Source: Rickettsia typhi (GTDB taxonomy: Bacteria; Pseudomonadota; Alphaproteobacteria; Rickettsiales; UBA1997). Taken from it: a stretch of 6,085 nt of DNA. Below are positions 5,907 through 6,085 of the stretch, piece after piece. A model generated the notes under the pieces. It had not been told where the DNA came from. It did no database searches and saw only the letters and a program-made list of their open reading frames with translations. The stretch lies in contig CAMDMO010000093.1 in assembly GCA_945902255.1 (NCBI GenBank), positions 1 to 6,085 of the forward strand, written 5' to 3'. How positions within the stretch are numbered: the stretch's first letter is position 1; each line of letters begins with the position of its first letter. Position numbers and translations under genes: made by a program.

Positions 5907-6085
5907 TTTCAATGCTAATTCGGGATAACTAAATAAAAATTTACTCGCTCTAATCACCCGCCCCTTGAGGGCGGGTCGAAGAGCGAAGCGATTCGGGGAG
6001 ATGAATTCTTTGTCGTTTGAATATTCAAACCTAGGAGGTCCAAATCCTAGTTGCTTGGCCCAGATGATTGCTTCAGTCTGAGCCT
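5901..6085 (-). CDS. Possible 3' end of a minus-strand gene, unidentified, cut by window edge
   Basis: The minus strand is open from the window edge for 60 codons to TAA at 5901-5903. The visible part begins AQTEAIIWAKQLGFG and ends SYPELALKL. It would converge on the DUF2474-like gene with a 6 bp overlap. Its middle (about ISPNRFALRPALKGRVIRA) is encoded by the GC-rich palindromic repeat at 5945-5999. I recognise no family. It may be a genuine C-terminus extended by an inserted repeat, a decayed fragment, or chance openness over non-coding repeat DNA: a plus-strand frame is also open over 5929-6081, so openness alone is weak support. Confidence 0.3.
   Translation of the reverse strand, partial: AQTEAIIWAKQLGFGPPRFEYSNDKEFISPNRFALRPALKGRVIRASKFLFSYPELALKL
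5945..5986. repeat. GC-rich two-step palindromic repeat element
   Basis: The inner stem pairs ACCCGCCC (5956-5963) with GGGCGGGT (5969-5976), with loop CTTGA. The outer stem pairs TCGCTCT (5945-5951) with AGAGCGA (5980-5986) across a small internal loop. The element probably runs on to the GGGGAG at 5995-6000. It resembles dispersed palindromic elements of alphaproteobacterial genomes. It lies 39 bp after the last cyd-operon gene and could act as a bidirectional transcript end or stabiliser, but no T-run follows it directly on either strand, so it is not called an intrinsic terminator. Confidence 0.75.
6015..6030. repeat. Perfect 16-bp palindrome
   Basis: GTTTGAATATTCAAAC is its own reverse complement with no central spacer, the form expected for a dimeric protein-binding site. 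It is followed at once by a 6 bp inverted repeat, CTAGGA (6031-6036) and TCCTAG (6045-6050). It could be an operator, part of the adjoining repeat element, or a chance feature inside the minus-strand frame. Confidence 0.5.

Noticed and set aside
5956..5976. Rho-independent terminator after the cyd operon
   Set aside because: The stem is strong but is followed by CGAAGAGCG on the plus strand and GATTAGAGCG on the minus strand, with no direct T-run.
6031..6056. T-arm-like GGTCCAAATCC suggesting a tRNA 3' end, followed later by CCCA
   Set aside because: The best stem leaves an 8-nt loop instead of 7, a 7-nt loop gives a mismatch after three pairs, and no acceptor, D or anticodon arms can be fitted upstream.
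6001..6081. 26-codon plus-strand ORF starting after GGGGAG
   Set aside because: The purine run abuts the ATG with no spacing, and the frame lies in repeat/palindrome DNA; no protein-like pattern.

Overview
The window reads as part of an AT-rich alphaproteobacterial genome with a host-associated, probably intracellular lifestyle (Rickettsiales or Holosporales-like). This placement is inferred from low G+C, an ankyrin-repeat effector-like protein with eukaryote-style features, a compact cytochrome bd operon, and GC-rich palindromic repeats between genes. No rRNA or other phylogenetic marker is present, so the exact taxon is open. TGA is used as a stop (positions 2359-2361 and 4768-4770), so the standard bacterial code applies.

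Left part (1-2361): a short hairpin and a 19-20 bp tandem repeat lead into a 753-residue gene. It encodes three N-terminal ankyrin repeats, an unrecognised middle domain, two blocks of MORN repeats plus a later pair, a Pro/Ala-rich tail, and a C-terminus ending Cys-Ile-Ile-Ser. That ending fits a eukaryotic CaaX prenylation box, with a second cysteine four residues before it. The gene also carries an uninterrupted run of 12 G inside its coding sequence. Loss or gain of one G would end the protein within a few codons and remove most MORN repeats and the CaaX tail. Together this looks like a phase-variable effector that is anchored to host membranes when ON.

Middle (2362-2568): an intergenic region with a consensus -10 hexamer, two mutually exclusive hairpins and a possible 19-codon leader ORF, just upstream of the next operon.

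Right part (2569-5906): a tight four-gene operon on the plus strand. It holds nnrD (repair of hydrated NADH/NADPH), cydA and cydB (a short-Q-loop cytochrome bd / CIO-type quinol oxidase), and a 45-residue DUF2474-like membrane peptide overlapping the end of cydB. The spacings are 3 bp, then overlaps of 8 bp and 17 bp, so the genes are probably co-transcribed and translationally coupled. CydAB reduces oxygen with quinol, the small peptide is probably an accessory subunit, and NnrD repairs nicotinamide cofactors.

Right edge (5901-6085): a GC-rich palindromic repeat, a 16 bp perfect palindrome, and an open minus-strand frame that may be the 3' end of a neighbouring gene, with the repeat lying in frame inside it.
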